From contig JAILEL010000045.1 in assembly GCA_024687845.1 (NCBI GenBank), positions 1-8,407 on the forward strand: 8,407 nucleotides of DNA, in the 5' to 3' direction. The position numbers and the translations under genes were made by a program. Source of the DNA: Eubacterium sp. (GTDB lineage: Bacteria; Bacillota_A; Clostridia; Lachnospirales; Lachnospiraceae). Below, piece after piece: positions 6,787-8,407 of the stretch; position 1 is the first letter of the stretch; each line of letters begins with the position of its first letter. Below the pieces are notes generated by a model, which did no database searches, had not been told where the DNA came from, and saw only the letters and a program-made list of their open reading frames with translations.

Positions 6787-6792
6787 TATAAT
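6787..6792 (+). promoter_or_regulatory. Possible -10 box of the 60-residue gene
   Basis: A perfect TATAAT 54 bases before the ATG at 6847 in an A-rich spacer. There is no recognisable -35 at 16-18 bases and no extended TG, so it is weak. Confidence 0.3.
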
Positions 6793-6846
6793 ATGACCAT
6801 AAAACAAATTAAAAAATTTAAGCCAATTAAGTAGGAGGAACACAAT

Positions 6847-7029
6847 ATGAGATTATTTGGAAAGAAAGAAAAAATAATATTAAGCGAATATCAGAAGGAT
6901 AAGTTAGTAGAAAAGCTTGAAGATGCAAACATCAAATATACATTAAATATTCACGATAATGATAGTTTCAAAAAGGAAACCTTATATGAAGTTCGCTTAT
7001 ATGCTGAGGATTTAAAGAAAGTTGTTTAA
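6847..7029 (+). CDS. Small 60-residue protein, possibly DUF2007-like
   Basis: This is a short soluble, charged protein with a strong ribosome site (AGGAGG at 6833-6838, eight bases ahead), so it is very likely translated. The predicted order is a basic N-terminus (MRLFGKKEK), a helix (EYQKDKLVEKLEDANI), a strand (KYTLNIHD), a polar turn (NDSFKKET) and a strand/helix end (YEVRLYAEDLKKVV). The pattern of a helix ending in A-x-I-K-Y followed by strands and a VRLYAEDLKK tail recalls small DUF2007-type or related Lachnospiraceae proteins of the K-x-L-x-x-x-x-I-K-Y kind, thought to be signalling or protein-binding modules. The similarity is by eye only. It stands alone, divergent from the lipoprotein gene and facing an orphan minus-strand promoter. 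Confidence 0.75.
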   Translation: MRLFGKKEKIILSEYQKDKLVEKLEDANIKYTLNIHDNDSFKKETLYEVRLYAEDLKKVV

Positions 7030-7038
7030 GCAAATGCA

Positions 7039-7061
7039 AAAATAGTTTGTAGGTATTTTTT
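7039..7061. terminator. Weak AT-only hairpin after the 60-residue gene
   Basis: AAAAATA (7039-7045) pairs with TATTTTT around a 9-base loop, with T-rich 3' ends on both strands. The stem is pure A-T, so termination would be inefficient, but no better terminator follows the gene on the + strand before 7187. Confidence 0.3.
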
Positions 7062-7105
7062 CACATAAAGCGAGTCGAGGGTGCGGACAAAGATAACCGC
7101 ACCAC
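7061..7105 (-). other. Possible 14-codon leader ORF with internal GC-rich hairpin
   Basis: Downstream of the orphan minus-strand promoter, GAAGGAG (a good ribosome site) is followed by GTG GTG and 14 sense codons (VVRLSLSAPSTRFM) to a TGA. Inside it, GGTGCGG and CCGCACC pair perfectly around a 10-base loop, the most GC-rich spot in an AT-rich spacer. Either a leader peptide, a small RNA stem or the start of a deleted gene would fit. Coding is unproven. Confidence 0.3.
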
Positions 7106-7121
7106 GCTCCTTCTCTCTTTA

Positions 7122-7155
7122 ATATATCGTTTTGATATATATCATTTTGATATAT
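7122..7155. promoter_or_regulatory. Two tandem ATATATC-n5-GATATAT operator-like dyads
   Basis: ATATATC-GTTTT-GATATAT (7122-7140) and ATATATC-ATTTT-GATATAT (7137-7155) repeat with a 15-base period and share bases 7137-7140. Their junction forms the perfect palindrome TGATATATATCA (7133-7144). The second dyad touches the -10 of the minus-strand promoter, and both cover its start region, as repressor sites do. The shape recalls PadR-type operators, which is only an inference. Confidence 0.5.
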
Positions 7156-7182
7156 TATGTAACAATCTTATTCTTTTGTCAA
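7154..7182 (-). promoter_or_regulatory. Strong orphan promoter on the minus strand
   Basis: TTGACA (7182-7177, perfect -35), a 17-base spacer and CATAAT (7159-7154, five of six) make the best promoter in the window. It begins immediately after a terminator and fires toward 7061 and then antisense to the 60-residue gene. No intact gene follows on that strand. Confidence 0.65.
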
Positions 7183-7186
7183 TAAA

Positions 7187-7225
7187 AAAAATCAGAGTCT
7201 GGCTAATAGCCAGGCCCTGATTTTT
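7187..7225. terminator. Bidirectional terminator, 18-base stem
   Basis: AAAAATCAG...TCTGGCT (7187-7204) pairs with AGCCAGG...CTGATTTTT (7208-7225) around a 3-base loop, with one A-C mismatch and one T-G wobble. On the minus strand it is followed by an eight-T run and then directly by the TTGACA of the orphan promoter. It should end the phosphorylase/pseudogene transcript and any + strand read-through. Confidence 0.85.
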
Positions 7226-7392
7226 CACCAAACAAGGCAATTACCACTTGGACTTAAGATAAGTCTGTCTATTTCAAGATAAATTATTTCTCACCTCTTA
7301 TTAGTTGTTTTGTTAAGTTATCTTCGTAATTTATTATTCCATATTTCATCCTTAATCCCCTATCTAGAGCCTTCAACAAATCACCTTATAAC
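7226..7392. other. Spacer without a supported gene
   Basis: AT-rich sequence between the terminator and the broken gene. The only coding hint is a 21-codon minus-strand frame (7349-7284, starting MKYGIINYEDN) behind AGGGGATTAAGG. It is too short to support and may be further debris of the neighbouring broken gene. Confidence 0.4.
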
Positions 7393-7695
7393 TCACCTTT
7401 TATTCTGAGACAAGCTTCTATATGCATGATCCAGTGTCTAGAAAATGTCATCTGAATAAGCCCGCGGATATACTTTCCACACTAGTAATCTATAAGCCAA
7501 TAAGCTTCTTCATCTTTACTTACAACATTCTGTGATATAAGAGTGTTCTTTCTATCATCCGATACCTTCTGTTTCAACATATCATAGGATAGCCCCCTTA
7601 CTATCTCATCTGTGCTCTTTTTCCCTTCTTGTTTCAGGCACATCTGCCCTGTCATAAATCATTTCATAAGCATAATATATTTCATTTTCATTCAT
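7393..7695 (-). pseudogene. Decayed small gene downstream of the phosphorylase
   Basis: The minus-strand ATG at 7695 overlaps the phosphorylase stop as TAATG, preceded by AGCAGGA, so this was a translationally coupled partner gene. It reads MNENEIYYAYEMIYDRADVP and on to ETRRE, then stops at 7606 after 29 codons. Dropping one A from the five-A run (7618-7622) restores the frame: KSTDEIVRGLSYDML ... NTLISQNVVSKDEEAYWLIDY, to a TAG at 7482. Past that, protein-like sequence resumes in the original frame (VWKVYPRAYSDDIF, TAG, TLDHAYRSLSQNKR, TGA at 7393). At least one frame slip, a compensating slip and a nonsense codon (CAG to TAG is likely) are therefore present. The full product would be about 100 residues. 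I do not recognise the family. The first slip alone could be a sequencing error; the others argue for real decay. Confidence 0.65.
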
Positions 7696-8407
7696 TATTT
7701 CATTCCTGCTATCTTAAATATCAAATCCGGTATAACAACACTTCTAGTGTAACCATATTTTTCTGCCAACTCTTCTCCTCTTCCAAGAAGCGGCACTCCT
7801 GTTGCAGAGTTGTCTGATACAGCAAGTAGTGCTATGGACGGTACCTCAAACAGATCCATCAATGTATAAAATGTACTAGTTTCCATTTCAATCAGTTCTG
7901 CCCCTGACTCTTTTATATCATCAAGATGAGAATACTCAAGCGATATGGAATCCGTACAAAACACCTTTGCATGCTTAAGATTATATCCGGATGTTTCAAT
8001 AAATCTTTCAATATCCTCAGTATATTCCTTATTAGGATATATCTTTTCAAATGGTGTAAAATCCGGAAGCTTCTCATCCAGATAATGATTCATGTATACA
8101 CCGGAAATGCATTCAGATGGGGTACATAGATCGCCAATCTGATAATCCTCTGTCAGTCCTCCGACCGCTCCAACAAATACACATTTTCCGAAATTCATAT
8201 CAGCACAGATGATAACATTATCTAGCAGATTACAAGCCCCCGAAGCAGTCTGAGCCCATGCCACCTTAAAGCCATCCTTCTCAACAAGATATCCTGAAAA
8301 GTATGAATGCTGTTCAAGTAAAGTAACTTTATATGCGGGATCTCTTATTATCTTCGTTGGCTTCCATCCCGGAGCTACAACCAAAACATCATAAAAAGTA
8401 TCCGGAT
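7695..8407 (-). CDS. Nucleoside phosphorylase-family protein (5' end outside window)
   Basis: The visible 236 C-terminal residues belong to the purine/uridine phosphorylase (PNP_UDP_1) superfamily, which splits nucleosides with phosphate into base and pentose-1-phosphate. Landmarks are a VFVGAVGGL glycine loop followed by YQIGDL, the ELIEMETST segment (EMET at 7878-7889) that contacts ribose, and a late LLAVSDNSATG with the SDN aspartate (7809-7817) that acts on the base. The C-terminus (RSVVIPDLIFKIAGMK) looks complete. The frame is open to the window edge (PDTFYDVLVVAPGW before any start), so the apparent TTG at 8384 is internal and the real start lies outside. Base specificity cannot be told. 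The stop overlaps the ATG of the decayed gene, so the two formed one transcript ending at 7187-7225. Confidence 0.88.
   Translation of the reverse strand, partial: PDTFYDVLVVAPGWKPTKIIRDPAYKVTLLEQHSYFSGYLVEKDGFKVAWAQTASGACNLLDNVIICADMNFGKCVFVGAVGGLTEDYQIGDLCTPSECISGVYMNHYLDEKLPDFTPFEKIYPNKEYTEDIERFIETSGYNLKHAKVFCTDSISLEYSHLDDIKESGAELIEMETSTFYTLMDLFEVPSIALLAVSDNSATGVPLLGRGEELAEKYGYTRSVVIPDLIFKIAGMK

Noticed and set aside
7061..7155. CRISPR-like or satellite repeat array
   Set aside because: There are only two dyad copies with a 15-base period and no spacers, so an operator is the better reading.
7284..7349. 21-codon minus-strand frame MKYGIINYEDN... with a fair ribosome site
   Set aside because: It is too short to separate from chance in AT-rich DNA; noted only as possible debris of the neighbouring broken gene.
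7629..7817. 62-codon + strand frame
   Set aside because: It is antisense to the phosphorylase end and to the decayed gene, and gives a His/Ser/Cys-rich product unlike a real protein.
7926..8129. 67-codon + strand frame
   Set aside because: It is fully antisense to the nucleoside phosphorylase coding region and has no ribosome site.
8379..8384. TTG at 8384 as the start of the phosphorylase
   Set aside because: The frame is open to the window edge with sensible residues (PDTFYDVL), and the first strand LVVAPGW needs them; the gene is simply cut by the window.

Overview
The window looks like chromosomal DNA from a low-GC Firmicute, most likely a gut or rumen Lachnospiraceae-type clostridium. 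I infer this from AT-rich composition, strong AGGAGG ribosome sites, intrinsic terminators with long T tracts, Cys-anchored lipoproteins with acidic or Ser/Asn-rich linkers, and the gene families present. No tRNA, rRNA, CRISPR array, transposase or phage gene was recognised.

Layout. On the + strand at the left lie a complete MATE-family efflux transporter (19-1395), a 3' region with an unusually long hairpin (1433-1493) and a terminator, then a large cell-wall lipoprotein (1677-3653). That protein joins a zinc N-acetylmuramoyl-L-alanine amidase domain to a penicillin-binding/class-A-beta-lactamase-like serine hydrolase domain. A bidirectional terminator (3666-3715) separates it from a minus-strand cluster of four genes (5661 down to 3731): a six-helix membrane protein, a stand-alone LytTR DNA-binding regulator with a TTG start, a DUF3021-like membrane protein and another small four-helix membrane protein. 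Their tight spacing and a promoter-like pair ahead of the first gene suggest one operon, a LytTR regulator working with membrane partners. A GGGGACGG-type palindrome of REP character sits just upstream of it.

Further right are a minus-strand lipoprotein of unknown function (5854-6576) and, divergently, a 60-residue protein (6847-7029). The 7030-7692 stretch has no intact gene but is not empty. It holds a GC-rich hairpin, a strong minus-strand promoter with two tandem ATATATC-n5-GATATAT dyads and no downstream gene, a bidirectional terminator (7187-7225), and a small multiply broken gene (7393-7695). The broken gene overlaps by one base (TAATG) the end of a nucleoside-phosphorylase-family gene that runs off the right edge of the window.

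The most interesting items are the orphan promoter/operator unit at 7061-7182, the amidase-serine hydrolase fusion without a visible ExxLN motif, the LytTR/membrane-protein operon, and the newly decaying gene next to the phosphorylase. No single element can be called a new system from sequence alone.
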